A stretch of DNA of 64,000 nucleotides from Candidatus Zixiibacteriota bacterium (GCA_011056555.1 DSEQ01000040.1:97075-161074); one strand, 5' to 3'. Shown: positions 42,341 through 54,335, counted from the first letter of the stretch. Numbers and translations are program-made. Notes: generated from the sequence alone by a model not told the origin.

Positions 42341-43315
42341 ATGTCGATATCTGTATTTTTGCTGGAGCAGTATGATGATGAATTTGTAGATAAGTTGCGA
42401 AAAAAGCTGGATGCGGAAATTGACCTGTACTACGGGGAGGAAATCCCGGATCCGGCCGAGTATGAGATTCTCGTGGCAGGAGTTCCGGAGAGGGAGCATC
42501 TCACTGCCAGCCCCAGGCTCCATACCCTGATCATTCCCTGGGCAGGAATTCCTACCCGCACACGCGAACTGCTCCTGGAAATACCCGACATCAAGGTACA
42601 TAACTTGCATTACAATGATATTCCGGTGGCCGAAACCGCCTTTGCGCTTATGCTTGCGGCAGCTAAATATATCATACCGATCGACAGGCGCTTCCGCCAT
42701 CACGACTGGCGTCCCCGCTACAATCCGTACCCATCCGTATTGTTGAACGGCGGGACAGCTCTTATTCTGGGCTATGGGACGATCGGAAAGCAGATTGCGA
42801 AACTCTGTCATGGCTTCGGAATGAAGGTCAAAGCGGTGAAACGAAATCCGGAAAAGAAATCAGATGATATTGCTGAAATATTTTCGATTGATAAACTCCT
42901 GTATCTACTCCCGGATACCAATGTCCTCTTTGTATCACTGCCGATGACTCCGGATACGAGGGGTATTATCGGCAAAGAGGAGCTTGCGCTTCTACCCGAC
43001 CGGGCGATCGTCGTCAATATCGCCCGCGGACCGATTATCGACGAGGAAGCGCTGTACAATGAACTTTACAGCGAAAGGCTTTTAGCCGGCCTTGATGTCT
43101 GGTATCATTATCCGAAGACTGAGGAAGCCCGGCGGTATCATGAACCCTCGGATTTCGATTTCAACCTTCTCGAAAATGTTGTCATGACTCCGCATCTGGC
43201 TGAGCAATCCGATAAATCCCAGGAAATGAACATAGATTCTCTGGCGGAGATGCTCAACAGAGCCGCACGCGGCGAGGAATTGCCGAACAGGGTTGATCTG
43301 CAAAGAGGGTATTAA
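42341..43315 (+). CDS. D-isomer-specific 2-hydroxyacid dehydrogenase family protein
   Basis: This 324-residue protein has a Rossmann NAD(P) motif GYGTIGKQIAKL (near 147-158), the catalytic Arg in VNIARGPIIDEEAL, and the catalytic His in MTPHLAEQSD (near 287). The N-terminal part is a flavodoxin-like substrate domain. The family reduces 2-keto acids or oxidises D-2-hydroxy acids. The substrate (phosphoglycerate, glyoxylate, lactate or other) is not evident. The gene is monocistronic between a lipoprotein on the other strand and a second lipoprotein gene. Confidence 0.87.
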   Translation: MSISVFLLEQYDDEFVDKLRKKLDAEIDLYYGEEIPDPAEYEILVAGVPEREHLTASPRLHTLIIPWAGIPTRTRELLLEIPDIKVHNLHYNDIPVAETAFALMLAAAKYIIPIDRRFRHHDWRPRYNPYPSVLLNGGTALILGYGTIGKQIAKLCHGFGMKVKAVKRNPEKKSDDIAEIFSIDKLLYLLPDTNVLFVSLPMTPDTRGIIGKEELALLPDRAIVVNIARGPIIDEEALYNELYSERLLAGLDVWYHYPKTEEARRYHEPSDFDFNLLENVVMTPHLAEQSDKSQEMNIDSLAEMLNRAARGEELPNRVDLQRGY

Positions 43316-43402
43316 AACTCCTGCCTGGCTGTTTAATCTTGCATGCAAATATTTAATCTCTTATTTTCAGCGAGGATAAGCACACTAACCAGGGGAGTAA
43401 TT

Positions 43403-43957
43403 ATGAGAAAAAGAAGATTGATAATTCTTGCCGCGCTGGCATTTACCGCGATGATTATTATCGCATCCTGCCAGCCGGAAGAAACCGGAACTTCGGAAAC
43501 CGAAGCGGCTGTAACTGAGGAACGGGCGAAGGAAATTTTGGATACGTGGCTCGAGGCTCGCAACAACTACAAGCTTGATCTTCTTGACAGCATCTATTCA
43601 ACTGAATCCGCAATACATGACCCCGGCGCTGAAAGGGATATTTGCGGAGTGGCCGAATTAAAGCAATACTACGACAGAACACACAAAGCCTTTCCGGATG
43701 TGCATTTTGAGTTTGGAGAATATCGCACCGCGGGAGATTGGCTAATTTCGTTCTGGACAATTCAAGGCACGCATACGGGATCATTTGGAGAATTGCCGCC
43801 CACCGGAAAGGAAATTATGGTTTCAGGGGCCGCTATTGATAGAATCGAAGATGGCATGATCGCAGAGGAATGGGTCTTCATGAATCCGCTGGAGCTTTAT
43901 CAGCAACTCGGCTTCAAACTCGTCCCGCCCCAGCCGGAAACAGAAGAGGAAGAATAG
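43403..43957 (+). CDS. SnoaL-like lipoprotein
   Basis: This 184-residue protein has a signal peptide ending in a lipobox (IIASC, near residue 20). The rest resembles a SnoaL/ester-cyclase type cone-barrel: WLEARNNYKLDLLDSIYST, HDPGAERDICGVAELKQYYDRT, FPDVHFEFGEY, and GTHTGSFGELPPTGKEIMVSG. In this family the fold is used by cyclases, isomerases and simple ligand-binding proteins. The frame is open upstream to 43343, but AGGGGAG precedes the ATG at 43403. It is followed six bases later by a propeller lipoprotein gene, so the two are probably cotranscribed. Confidence 0.8.
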   Translation: MRKRRLIILAALAFTAMIIIASCQPEETGTSETEAAVTEERAKEILDTWLEARNNYKLDLLDSIYSTESAIHDPGAERDICGVAELKQYYDRTHKAFPDVHFEFGEYRTAGDWLISFWTIQGTHTGSFGELPPTGKEIMVSGAAIDRIEDGMIAEEWVFMNPLELYQQLGFKLVPPQPETEEEE

Positions 43958-43963
43958 CAGGAA

Positions 43964-44980
43964 ATGAAAACACCTAAGCTGGCGTCAGCGCTTCTGACAA
44001 CAATTCTTGCCGTCTGTTTCGCTGCCTGCAGCGAGGATAGCTCCAGCTCCGAGGAGCAAGTTCTGCACCCGGAATGTACCAAAGCCGATCCGGGACGTAC
44101 CGACATGCATACCCCGCAGTCAATGGTCGCCGACTGGGGCGATCCCGTTCGGCTGGACGAGACGATCAACACAAATTGCCCTGAAGATGCGATCGAGATT
44201 TCCGCCGACGGCAGATACCTGTATTTCATGTTCACTACCGATCTGCTTGAAAAATTGACGCCGGGTGAAATTCTTGCCCGCGAGAATAATACCTATCGTG
44301 CAGAGAGAATTGGAGGGCCGGGCGAATTCGCTCAGCCGGTGTTTTTCGACCTGGGCAAAGGAACTCTGGGCTCGCTGGATGGAGAACTGAGCTTCTCTCC
44401 CGACGGCAGCAAGGTCTATTTCCATTCAAACCGCCCCGAAAACACCGGATATAATCACACTCCATACTATGATGATTTTCTGGATATCTATGTGGCTGAA
44501 ATAACTGACGGCGAGGCCGGACCTGCTGAAAACCTCGGCCCGCCGGTCAATTCCGTATATCCCGACGGAGAGCATGCCCTCTATCCCGATGGCTTAACGC
44601 TTTATTTCACATCATTGAAACCGATCGGCGAGGGCGGAGCTGATATCTGGAGATCACGGCTGGTTGGCGATACATGGACTGAGCCCGAAAATCTCGGGCC
44701 GCCTGTTAATTCCGCTCGCGATGATCTCCAGCCCACCTTCACGGTCGAAGGTGACACGATGTATTTCGCCTCCGACCGTAATATTTTGATCGGCATGGCC
44801 ATCTACCGCTCGGTCAGAGACGGAACAGCATGGGGGGAGCCAGAACTGGTTATTCAAGGTATTGTGGGCGAACCGTCACTTACTGCCGACGGCACTCTGC
44901 TGTATTTCGTACACATCCTCTCTGATTTGGAAGGAAATTATGATGCTGACATCTGGTACTGCGAACGGGTTGAGAAATAG
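43964..44980 (+). CDS. Lipoprotein with WD40-like (PD40) beta-propeller
   Basis: This 338-residue protein has a signal peptide with the lipobox CFAAC (near residue 22). The mature part is a run of PD40/TolB-like repeats: DAIEISADGRYLYFMFTTD, GELSFSPDGSKVYFHSNRP, GEHALYPDGLTLYFTSLKP, LQPTFTVEGDTMYFASDRN and PSLTADGTLLYFVHIL. Such proteins are common in FCB-related bacteria. The function is unknown and a ligand- or protein-binding role outside the inner membrane is likely. It overlaps no gene and follows the SnoaL-like lipoprotein gene. Confidence 0.85.
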   Translation: MKTPKLASALLTTILAVCFAACSEDSSSSEEQVLHPECTKADPGRTDMHTPQSMVADWGDPVRLDETINTNCPEDAIEISADGRYLYFMFTTDLLEKLTPGEILARENNTYRAERIGGPGEFAQPVFFDLGKGTLGSLDGELSFSPDGSKVYFHSNRPENTGYNHTPYYDDFLDIYVAEITDGEAGPAENLGPPVNSVYPDGEHALYPDGLTLYFTSLKPIGEGGADIWRSRLVGDTWTEPENLGPPVNSARDDLQPTFTVEGDTMYFASDRNILIGMAIYRSVRDGTAWGEPELVIQGIVGEPSLTADGTLLYFVHILSDLEGNYDADIWYCERVEK

Positions 44981-45013
44981 TGCCAATGATTGAACAGGTC
45001 ACCCACTGCGCAG

Positions 45014-45223
45014 GGGAATGTTGAAAAAACCAGCAACATAGAAATAAGAACCATACACGTCATTCCGAGGAAGTCCCGCCGAAGGCGAGGACGACCGTGG
45101 GAATCTCAGCGTTTGCCTCAAGAATAACCGCGGAGATCGCCACGTTCGTCAAGAGCCGGATTCAAAATCGCTTCGCTCCTTGCGATGATAAATTTCGGTG
45201 TTTTCAGGTTTATCAACACTCCC
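45014..45223. mobile_element. MITE-like element with 5-bp duplication
   Basis: This 210-base element has ends GGGAATGTTGA and TCAACACTCCC, nearly perfect inverted repeats. CGCAG flanks it on both sides (45009-45013 and 45224-45228) as a likely target duplication. Internal GTCATTCCGAGGAAG and GAGGACGACCGTGGGAATCT match the other two copies. It encodes no protein. The rest of the gap to 45318 has only a CCCACCCC/GGGGTGGG pair (45253-45292). Confidence 0.78.
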
Positions 45224-45318
45224 CGCAGCTGTAGAAACTTAGATTTCGATTTCCCACCCCTTATGAGCCATGAACGGCCCAACGGGGGTGGGCACACATG
45301 ATTTATTTTATCTTAAAT

Positions 45319-45738
45319 TTAGGTGTTTCTCTCCAGGAGCTTTCCCAGTTTCCGGAGATGACATTCCAGCTCGCTGCTCTTGCTGCATTCGACGAAATAA
45401 ACCTTCAAGCCGTGCGCCTGATAAACCTCTTTCTTTTTCCTGAGTCTGTCGCGGTAAAAAGGCATATGATTGTAGCCACAGATTTCAAGAAAAAGATTGT
45501 GGGCCGGCAGATAGAAATCGGGACGAAACTGCCGTCCACCCAGAAGCATTAACGGCTCATACCTGAATTCAATCCCGCTCTTATGCAGAAAATCGGCTGT
45601 TTTCCTCTCTAATTCCGAGCGCACATTAACGCCTGATCTGGTCGCAAGACGCGCCTCAAATTTCTTCTTGCGCGGCAGACGAACCCCTCTCGTTGGGGAG
45701 AATCGTCCATGCTTTTTACGACGGGGATATTTTATCAT
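45319..45738 (-). CDS. Small DUF559/restriction-endonuclease-fold-like protein
   Basis: This 139-residue protein has a basic N-terminus (RRKKHGRFSPTRGVRLPRKKK) followed by a region like a PD-(D/E)-x-K nuclease core: RSELERKTADFLHKSGIEF, then RPDFYLPAHNLFLEICGYN, then HGLKVYFVE. The core Asp of PDF and Glu of LEIC are present, but the usual lysine of E-x-K is a cysteine. It might use another lysine, bind DNA without cutting, or be a non-nuclease relative. The protein resembles small DUF559/Vsr-type domains in bacteria. It stands alone between a MITE and the ThrRS editing domain gene. Confidence 0.6.
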   Translation of the reverse strand: MIKYPRRKKHGRFSPTRGVRLPRKKKFEARLATRSGVNVRSELERKTADFLHKSGIEFRYEPLMLLGGRQFRPDFYLPAHNLFLEICGYNHMPFYRDRLRKKKEVYQAHGLKVYFVECSKSSELECHLRKLGKLLERNT

Positions 45739-45894
45739 GATATTCTAAAAATAGAAAAACGGCCTCACAATGCAATCACTTTATCACCCTACCGATAATC
45801 CCGATGCTTCTTCTGGACATCGGCCCAATTTTTGATTAATATATCTTCTTGAGATTCAGCGAATATTCGCTTAACGAAAAAAAGGATATTGGCT

Positions 45895-46305
45895 ATGAAA
45901 CTGCTCATGATATACTGCGAGAAATTTGGCTACCAGCCGAGGATGAAAACTCTCGATGATGCTCCCGATATATCCGAGGGCACGGAATTTAACAACGCCC
46001 TGGTCGGATTCATCCAGCTGGAGGCCAGGGATGAGGAGAATTCCGGCTATGTCGAAACCAAGCTCATAAAAAATCTCAAATGGGCCGCACGCAAAAACGA
46101 AACCAATACAATAGTTCTGCATTCATTTGCGCATCTTTCAGAATCAAAAGCCTCCCCCGAACTCACCAAAACGATTTTCGACAGCGCCGAGAAACGTCTC
46201 GATGACTCGGGCTACGAAGTTAGCCAGACACCATTTGGATATTTTCTCGATCTCGACCTGCGGGCGCCCGGGCATCCGCTGGCACGGCTCTTCAAGGAAT
46301 TCTGA
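45895..46305 (+). CDS. Free-standing archaeal-type threonyl-tRNA synthetase editing domain
   Basis: This 136-residue protein matches the N-terminal editing domain of archaeal threonyl-tRNA synthetase. It has the same start (MKLLMIYCEKFGYQP), HSFAHLSESKA near residue 80, and TPFGYFLDLDL with APGHPLARLFKEF at the end. In archaea this domain removes mischarged serine from tRNA-Thr and is related to D-aminoacyl-tRNA deacylase. Here no synthetase part is attached. It could act in trans, as in some crenarchaea. The frame reaches a TTG at 45889, but the ATG at 45895 has AAAGGA nearby and matches the family start. Confidence 0.85.
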   Translation: MKLLMIYCEKFGYQPRMKTLDDAPDISEGTEFNNALVGFIQLEARDEENSGYVETKLIKNLKWAARKNETNTIVLHSFAHLSESKASPELTKTIFDSAEKRLDDSGYEVSQTPFGYFLDLDLRAPGHPLARLFKEF

Positions 46306-46559
46306 GCAGATTCAGGGCGAATCAGAAAAAAGACTGCTAAGCGGACATCTTTAGCCCCAATTACGGAAACTTTTCCCAAAAAGCCTTGTTTTTCTGGAGT
46401 GAATGTATAAATTGCGTATTGGATACGCCTTACATGAGAGCGGAAACACAATATATGCAAATTTGAGATTATTGATATACGTATCAGAATAAGTTGACAA
46501 TATTAACATTGTGAAAAAAGTAGCATTGTTTTTATAGAAATGAGGAGGGTGAATTCCAA

Positions 46560-46889
46560 ATGCTGAATATAACAGATAAGGCTTCCAGCGAACTTATCAA
46601 AGCTATGGAGTCTCCCAAAGCCAGAGGAAAGAATCTGATTCTCTACTACATGGGCGCCGGTTGAAGCGGCCCCCAATTGGGAATGGCTCTGGATGAGTCT
46701 ACAGATGGTTTAACGAAATTGGAATCCAACGGAATCAATGTCTACATCGATCCTCGTTTGAAGGAGCATCTCGGCAAATTCGGCGATATCAATGTTGATT
46801 TTGTGACAAATCCGATGGGTCAAAGCGGATATATGATAAAAATAGGCAGCGAAGATTGCAGCGAAGGCGGATGTTCCGGCTGCGGTTAG
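46560..46889 (+). CDS. HesB-like selenoprotein, in-frame UGA at codon 35
   Basis: This is a 109-residue protein if UGA at 46662-46664 is read as selenocysteine. The start ATG at 46560 has GAGGAGGG upstream. Codons 1-34 encode a HesB/IscA-type start (MLNITDKASSELIKAMES, then LILYYMGAG). The UGA follows, then SGPQLGMALDE, which is the conserved G-x-C-G-P-x-x-G-x-A-L-D-E motif of HesB-like proteins with the Cys replaced. The C-terminus has CSEGGCSGCG, further possible ligands. HesB-like selenoproteins are a known prokaryotic selenoprotein family. Just after UGA, AGC can pair with GCU and CCC with GGG around AAUU, a possible weak SECIS hairpin. Without Sec insertion only a peptide of 34 residues would form. 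Confidence 0.8.
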
Positions 46890-46917
46890 ACTGAGAACAC
46901 ATATCCTGGAAATAAAT

Positions 46918-46954
46918 AAGCCCCTTCGAATATTAGAAGGGGCTTCTTCTTTTA
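46918..46954. terminator. Intrinsic terminator, likely bidirectional
   Basis: AAGCCCCTTC (46918-46927) pairs with GAAGGGGCTT (46936-46945), followed by CTTCTTTT. It separates the selenoprotein gene from the convergent aldolase gene and may serve both strands. Confidence 0.88.
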
Positions 46955-46987
46955 AGCATTACGGAAATACGAAGTTGATTGTTGAAT

Positions 46988-48040
46988 TTAAGCTATCGTC
47001 ACTTCCTTGGTGAGATAGACATCCTGAATTGAATTCAGAAGCTCAATTCCCTTCTCACGCGGCTTCTGGAACGATTTCCTGCCCGAAATCATCCCCATAC
47101 CGCCGGCGCGCTTATTAATCACAGCCGTCCTGACCGCCTGCGCCAGGTCGTTTTCTCCTGAGGCTCCGCCCGAGTTGATCATCCCGACCCGGCCCATATA
47201 GCAGTTGGCCACCTGGTAGCGGCAGAGGTCGATGGGATTATCGCTTGTGAGCTTATCATAGACAAGGTCATGAGTCTTGCCGAATTTCAGGGCCTTGTAG
47301 CCGCCATTGGTCTGGGCCTGCTTCTGCTTGATGATATCAGCTTCAATTGTGACACCGATGTGGTTGGCCTGCCCGGTGAGGTCCGCGGCTGTATGGTAAT
47401 CTTTGTCGGCCTTAAAATCGGAATTTCTCAGATAGGCCCAGAGCACCGTAAACATACCCAGGTCATGTGCCTGGCTGAAGAGTTCTGAGACCTCCTGGAG
47501 CTGACGCATCGACTCCTGCGCGCCGAAATAGATGGTGGCACCGATGCCCGCCGCACCGAGCTCATAGGCCCGCTCAATGTTCGTAAACGGCACCTGGTCA
47601 TATTTATTCGGGTAGGTTAGAAGCTCATTGTGATTTATCTTGAGAATGAAGGGTATTTTGTGAGCATATTTGCGCGCCACCGAACCAAGGACGCCGAATG
47701 TTGATACGACCGCATTACATCCCCCCTCTATCGCCAGCTTGATAATATTTTCGGGATCGAAATAGTCGATATTGGGCGCAAAGGATGCTCCGCCGGAATG
47801 CTCGATTCCCTGGTCAACAGGCAGAATCGAAAGATATCCCGTACCCGCCAGACGGCCGTGGCCGAAAATCCACGCCAGATTCTTCATCACATTGACAGGC
47901 CGATCGGAATTATACACAACCCTGTCGACAAAATCAGGTCCCGGCAGATGCAAACGATCCCTGGGAATACCCTTGCATTTGTAATCCAGCAAGGACTCAT
48001 CTTCCCCCAGAAGTTTTTTTATGTTCTCAAAGGTTCCCAC
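46988..48040 (-). CDS. fbaB: Class I fructose-bisphosphate aldolase, DhnA/archaeal type
   Basis: This 350-residue protein of the FbaB/DhnA family cleaves fructose 1,6-bisphosphate to two triose phosphates, or makes it, by a Schiff-base lysine. Marks are [21 protein letters not shown] (near 68), [11 protein letters not shown] with a conserved lysine, [11 protein letters not shown] and [19 protein letters not shown] near the end. The last segment is the phosphate site. The length fits bacterial members. It is monocistronic on the minus strand, opposite the recF-gyr block, with a terminator downstream. Confidence 0.93.
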   Translation of the reverse strand: MGTFENIKKLLGEDESLLDYKCKGIPRDRLHLPGPDFVDRVVYNSDRPVNVMKNLAWIFGHGRLAGTGYLSILPVDQGIEHSGGASFAPNIDYFDPENIIKLAIEGGCNAVVSTFGVLGSVARKYAHKIPFILKINHNELLTYPNKYDQVPFTNIERAYELGAAGIGATIYFGAQESMRQLQEVSELFSQAHDLGMFTVLWAYLRNSDFKADKDYHTAADLTGQANHIGVTIEADIIKQKQAQTNGGYKALKFGKTHDLVYDKLTSDNPIDLCRYQVANCYMGRVGMINSGGASGENDLAQAVRTAVINKRAGGMGMISGRKSFQKPREKGIELLNSIQDVYLTKEVTIA

Positions 48041-48249
48041 GACTGACTCCTTTCAGATTTCATTTTCAAAAAATATAATGATGTAATTTATCCAATATCA
48101 CTGTAATGGTCAATTCATATATGCATATACAGGGGCCCGCAACATCCCCTTTGAAGCACAAGTTAGTGATTTCGCCCCGATTTCGCAAGTCATATCTCTA
48201 TCTGATCTTATGCTTGGCAATCCGCACTCATTTGGGTATATTCTTCCCG

Positions 48250-49371
48250 ATGTTTATCGAGAATCTAAAACTGACCCAGTTCCGAAATCTTAAAAAGGCC
48301 GAGATCCAATTCTCATCCAAAAACAATCTGATTGTCGGGCCCAACGGCTCGGGCAAAACCAATATACTAGAGGCGCTCTTTTATATCGGCTCGGGACGCT
48401 CGTTCCGGACTCATCTGGATGAGAACCTGGCCAACACCGATTCTGAATTCTTCCGCATCGAGGCCGGGGGAAAAATCGGCCGGCATGAGGTTCAAATAGA
48501 GATCGGAGTCGAGCCCGGCAAAAGGAAAATTATCAAGGTCAACTCCGCACCTATACGCAAACTCGGCGAACTATTCGAATACTTCCGCCTGGTCGAATTC
48601 TCACCCTACGATCTCGAGATAATAATCGGCTCTCCCTCTGTCAGACGAAGATATATTTCCATCACTATCGCCCAGCTTGACCCTCCGCATGTCTCGGTTC
48701 TGTCGGATTACCACAAAACCCTGGCACAGCGTAATGCGCTCCTGAAATCATTTGAAGAAACTCCCCGGTTGTCAGCATCCCAGGAAGCCTCGCTGGCTGT
48801 GGGGAATGAGAAACTTGCAATTCACGCAGTACAGATTCATCAAAACCGGAAAAAATATACAAAAAAAATTGCAGAACTCTCAGCCGACTTCTATCGCAGA
48901 ATCTCGGGCTCGGAGGAATATCTCAAAATAGAATACAATCCCTCTCCCGGTTTGGATGAATTTACCGCCGATCACTTTTGTGAAAAGCTGGCCTCCCGAA
49001 GACAGCGCGAGATCGCTCTGGGACAGACGATGTACGGTCCGCACAGGGATGACCTGAAGTTTTACATCGACAGTCTTGAGGCCAAAAATGCGGCCTCGCA
49101 GGGACAGATAAAGACTGCCGTATTGAGTCTCAAGCTGGCCCAGTATGAGTATCTTAAACAGAAGCTGGAAAGGCTTCCGATTATCCTTCTGGATGAGATA
49201 TTCTCCGATCTGGATCGAATGCGTCTTGATTTCGTGATGAATCTCTTACCTGAACTGGGACAGTCATTTATGACGACGTCTAAACTGTCTGAAGTCAACG
49301 ACTTAGATATTTTTGAGTCTAAATTCAGTGTTGAACGGGGTGTTCCGAAGTCATTTGAAGAGCAGTCATAA
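48250..49371 (+). CDS. recF: DNA replication/repair protein RecF
   Basis: This 373-residue SMC-like ATPase loads RecA onto gapped DNA. It begins MFIENLKLTQFRNLKKAEI with Walker A GPNGSGKTNILEA (near 34-46) and the family segment GSGRSFRTHLDENL. It ends with Walker B LPIILLDEIFSDLD, where the ABC signature-like region (SQGQIKTAVLSLKLAQYE) precedes it. The frame is open 48 codons upstream to 48106, but family proteins start at the ATG at 48250. No clear ribosome site is seen. It precedes the DUF721 gene, gyrB and gyrA, the classic replication-region order. Confidence 0.94.
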   Translation: MFIENLKLTQFRNLKKAEIQFSSKNNLIVGPNGSGKTNILEALFYIGSGRSFRTHLDENLANTDSEFFRIEAGGKIGRHEVQIEIGVEPGKRKIIKVNSAPIRKLGELFEYFRLVEFSPYDLEIIIGSPSVRRRYISITIAQLDPPHVSVLSDYHKTLAQRNALLKSFEETPRLSASQEASLAVGNEKLAIHAVQIHQNRKKYTKKIAELSADFYRRISGSEEYLKIEYNPSPGLDEFTADHFCEKLASRRQREIALGQTMYGPHRDDLKFYIDSLEAKNAASQGQIKTAVLSLKLAQYEYLKQKLERLPIILLDEIFSDLDRMRLDFVMNLLPELGQSFMTTSKLSEVNDLDIFESKFSVERGVPKSFEEQS

Positions 49372-49466
49372 GTCGTTGCAAGACAATCTACTATAAGCCC
49401 AAAAATCTTGAAAAATGCCCGTTTTTTGCTTGCCATTTTATTTAAATTTAATTATTATAAGGGGTT

Positions 49467-51754
<2,288 letters not shown>

Positions 51755-51813
51755 AAAGTCTAATCAAATCTAATGTATGAAGGGTAAACAGGAGTAAGCA
51801 GGGGAAATAAATC

Positions 51814-54327
51814 ATGGTAATGGAACGAGAGAATATATTGCCGCTGTCGCTGGTCGAGGAGATGCAGACCAGCTATCTTGACTATTCGATGTCGGTCATC
51901 ACCGCGCGTGCGCTTCCCAATGTCGCTGACGGATTGAAACCATCCAACAGAAGAATCCTGATCGCCATGAACGATCTTAATCTGACACCTGGACGTGGAT
52001 TCAGGAAATGCGCCAAGATCGCCGGCGATACCTCCGGGAACTACCATCCTCACGGTGAGGGTGTGGTCTATCCCACACTGGTCAGGATGGCGCAGGACTT
52101 CAACATGCGCTATACCCTGGTCGAGGGCCAGGGCAACTTCGGATCGATTGACGGCGACCCCGCCGCGGCCATGCGTTACACAGAGGCACGGCTGACCCCG
52201 CTGGCGGTCGAAATGCTGGCCGACCTCGAGAAAAATACTGTCGATTATGTTCCCAACTATGATGAAACCCGTGAGGAACCGGTTGTATTGCCGTCCAAAT
52301 TTCCCAACTTGATCTGCAACGGCTCCTCGGGTATTGCGGTCGGTATGGCCACCAATATACCCCCTCACAATCTTAATGAGATTGTGGATGCCCTGACTGC
52401 GATTATAGATAATCCCGAGATGGAGAATGATGAGCTTCTGGAATATGTAACCGCGCCCGATTTTCCGACAGGCGGAATTATCTATGGACGCAAGGGGATA
52501 CGTGACGCCTATCTGACCGGACAGGGACGAGTGATCGTCCGCGCCAAAGCCAATACTGAAAAGCAGAAAAGCGGCAAGGAATCGATTATTATCTCGGAAA
52601 TACCGTTCCAGGTCAACAAATCCAACCTGCTCGAAAAAATTGCCTATCTCGTTTCCAATAAAGTTATTGAGGGGATCACCGACTTGCGCGATGAGTCCGA
52701 CCGCGACGGCATGCGTATTGTGATCGAACTCAAGCGTGACGCGCAGGCGCCGGTTATTCTGAATCAATTATTCAAGCATACCCAGATGCAGACCACCTTC
52801 GGCGTCAATATGCTGGCCCTGGTCGACGGCCGGCCGGTGACTCTGACCCTGCGGCAGATTCTGGATGAATTCATCAAGCACAGGCATACAGTTGTCACGC
52901 GCAGAACTCAGTACGAACTGGAGCAGGCCGAGCACCGCGCCCATATACTAGAAGGGTTCAAGGTTGCGCTGGATCATATCGATGCCATCATCACCCTGAT
53001 CAGAAATTCCAATACTCCGGCCGTGGCCAAGGAGAGGCTGATGAAAGAATACCAGCTCTCAGATATACAGGCCCAGGCAATTCTGGAGATGCGCCTGCAG
53101 CGGTTGACAGGCATGGAGCGCGAGAAGATTGAAGGCGAGTATCTGGATGTCATCAAGAAGATCGAGAAGCTGCAGGGAATTCTGAAATCCAAATCAAAGC
53201 GCATGAAAATTATCAAGGATGAACTGGCAGAGCTTAAGAAAAAATATGGGGATGAGAGGCGCACTCTGGTCACCGATGAGGAAGAAGAGATTTCCCTCGA
53301 AGACCTTATTGCAGAAGAGGACATGGTAATTACGATAACTCACAGCGGTTATATCAAGCGCATATCGATCTCTTCATACCGCCGCCAGAAACGCGGCGGA
53401 CGCGGGGTGATCGGGATGGAAACCAAGGAAGAGGACCTGATCGAACATCTCTTCGTGGCCTCCACTCACGATTACATACTCTTCTTCACCAACAAGGGTA
53501 AGTGCTACTGGATCAAGGTGCACGAGCTGCCGGTCGGGGGACGGCTCTCCAAGGGACGGCCGATTGTCAACATGCTCAGCCTTGAGAAGGATGAGACCAT
53601 CTGCGCCTTCCTGCCGGTGCGCGAATTTGTGGAAGGCAGATACATTGTTATGGCCACGCGTCAGGGGCAGGTCAAGAAAACCGACCTGACAGCCTTCTCC
53701 AATCCGCGCAAGGACGGCATAATCGCCATGAGCCTCCCGGATAAATCCAAAGATGAATTGATCGAGGTCGGTCTGACCGACGGCACCAACGAGGTTATAC
53801 TGGCCACACGTAACGGCCAGGCGATAAGATTCTCCGAGGAGAATGTCCGTCCGATGGGACGTACCGCTTACGGTGTAAAAGGCATCAATCTCGGCAAGGG
53901 GGATTATGTCATCAGCATGGTGGTGGTTAACCGCATGACCACGCTTCTGTCTGTCACTGAAAACGGCTTCGGTAAACGATCTGAAATCGCGGATTATCGC
54001 ATCACCAAGCGCGGAGGCAAAGGTGTGATAAATATCAAGGCCACCGAACGTAATGGCAAGGTTGTGGCGGTGCGAGAGGTTGTCGACAGCGATGAAATGA
54101 TCATGATCACCAACAAGGGCATCGTGATACGTTCTCATGTCGGCGCTATCCGCACTATCGGACGCGCCACCCAGGGCGTGAAGCTGATCAATCTGGACAA
54201 GGGCGACAAGGTGATCGATGTCGCACGGGTCGTTTCCGACAAGGAAACCAATGGCCTCGACAAAAACGAACCGATCAACGGCGAATCAGATTTCTCCGAC
54301 GAGGAAGAAGACACCGCCAACGAATAG
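51814..54327 (+). CDS. gyrA: DNA gyrase subunit A
   Basis: This 837-residue protein has the breakage-reunion domain starting [22 protein letters not shown], with the active tyrosine in [10 protein letters not shown] (near 120). The C-terminal beta-pinwheel has six-blade repeats and the GyrA box [14 protein letters not shown], which proves gyrase rather than topoisomerase IV. The quinolone region reads [17 protein letters not shown]. Compared with E. coli S83 and D87, Gly and Pro are present, a natural variant found in some bacterial lineages. A strong terminator follows. It is the last gene of the recF-DUF721-gyrB-gyrA block. Confidence 0.97.
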   Translation: MVMERENILPLSLVEEMQTSYLDYSMSVITARALPNVADGLKPSNRRILIAMNDLNLTPGRGFRKCAKIAGDTSGNYHPHGEGVVYPTLVRMAQDFNMRYTLVEGQGNFGSIDGDPAAAMRYTEARLTPLAVEMLADLEKNTVDYVPNYDETREEPVVLPSKFPNLICNGSSGIAVGMATNIPPHNLNEIVDALTAIIDNPEMENDELLEYVTAPDFPTGGIIYGRKGIRDAYLTGQGRVIVRAKANTEKQKSGKESIIISEIPFQVNKSNLLEKIAYLVSNKVIEGITDLRDESDRDGMRIVIELKRDAQAPVILNQLFKHTQMQTTFGVNMLALVDGRPVTLTLRQILDEFIKHRHTVVTRRTQYELEQAEHRAHILEGFKVALDHIDAIITLIRNSNTPAVAKERLMKEYQLSDIQAQAILEMRLQRLTGMEREKIEGEYLDVIKKIEKLQGILKSKSKRMKIIKDELAELKKKYGDERRTLVTDEEEEISLEDLIAEEDMVITITHSGYIKRISISSYRRQKRGGRGVIGMETKEEDLIEHLFVASTHDYILFFTNKGKCYWIKVHELPVGGRLSKGRPIVNMLSLEKDETICAFLPVREFVEGRYIVMATRQGQVKKTDLTAFSNPRKDGIIAMSLPDKSKDELIEVGLTDGTNEVILATRNGQAIRFSEENVRPMGRTAYGVKGINLGKGDYVISMVVVNRMTTLLSVTENGFGKRSEIADYRITKRGGKGVINIKATERNGKVVAVREVVDSDEMIMITNKGIVIRSHVGAIRTIGRATQGVKLINLDKGDKVIDVARVVSDKETNGLDKNEPINGESDFSDEEEDTANE

Positions 54328-54335
54328 GCGTGTAT

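Noticed and set aside
46662-46664. TGA as a nonsense mutation making a pseudogene
   Set aside because: It falls exactly at the Cys/Sec position of a known selenoprotein family and the rest of the gene is intact. Sec is the simpler reading, though sequencing error remains possible.
46677-46889. 70-codon frame read as a separate short gene
   Set aside because: It is the C-terminal part of the HesB-like selenoprotein. It has no ribosome site and begins after the conserved motif.
48106-48249. N-terminal extension of RecF
   Set aside because: Family proteins begin at MFIENLKLTQFRN. The extension has no homology pattern.
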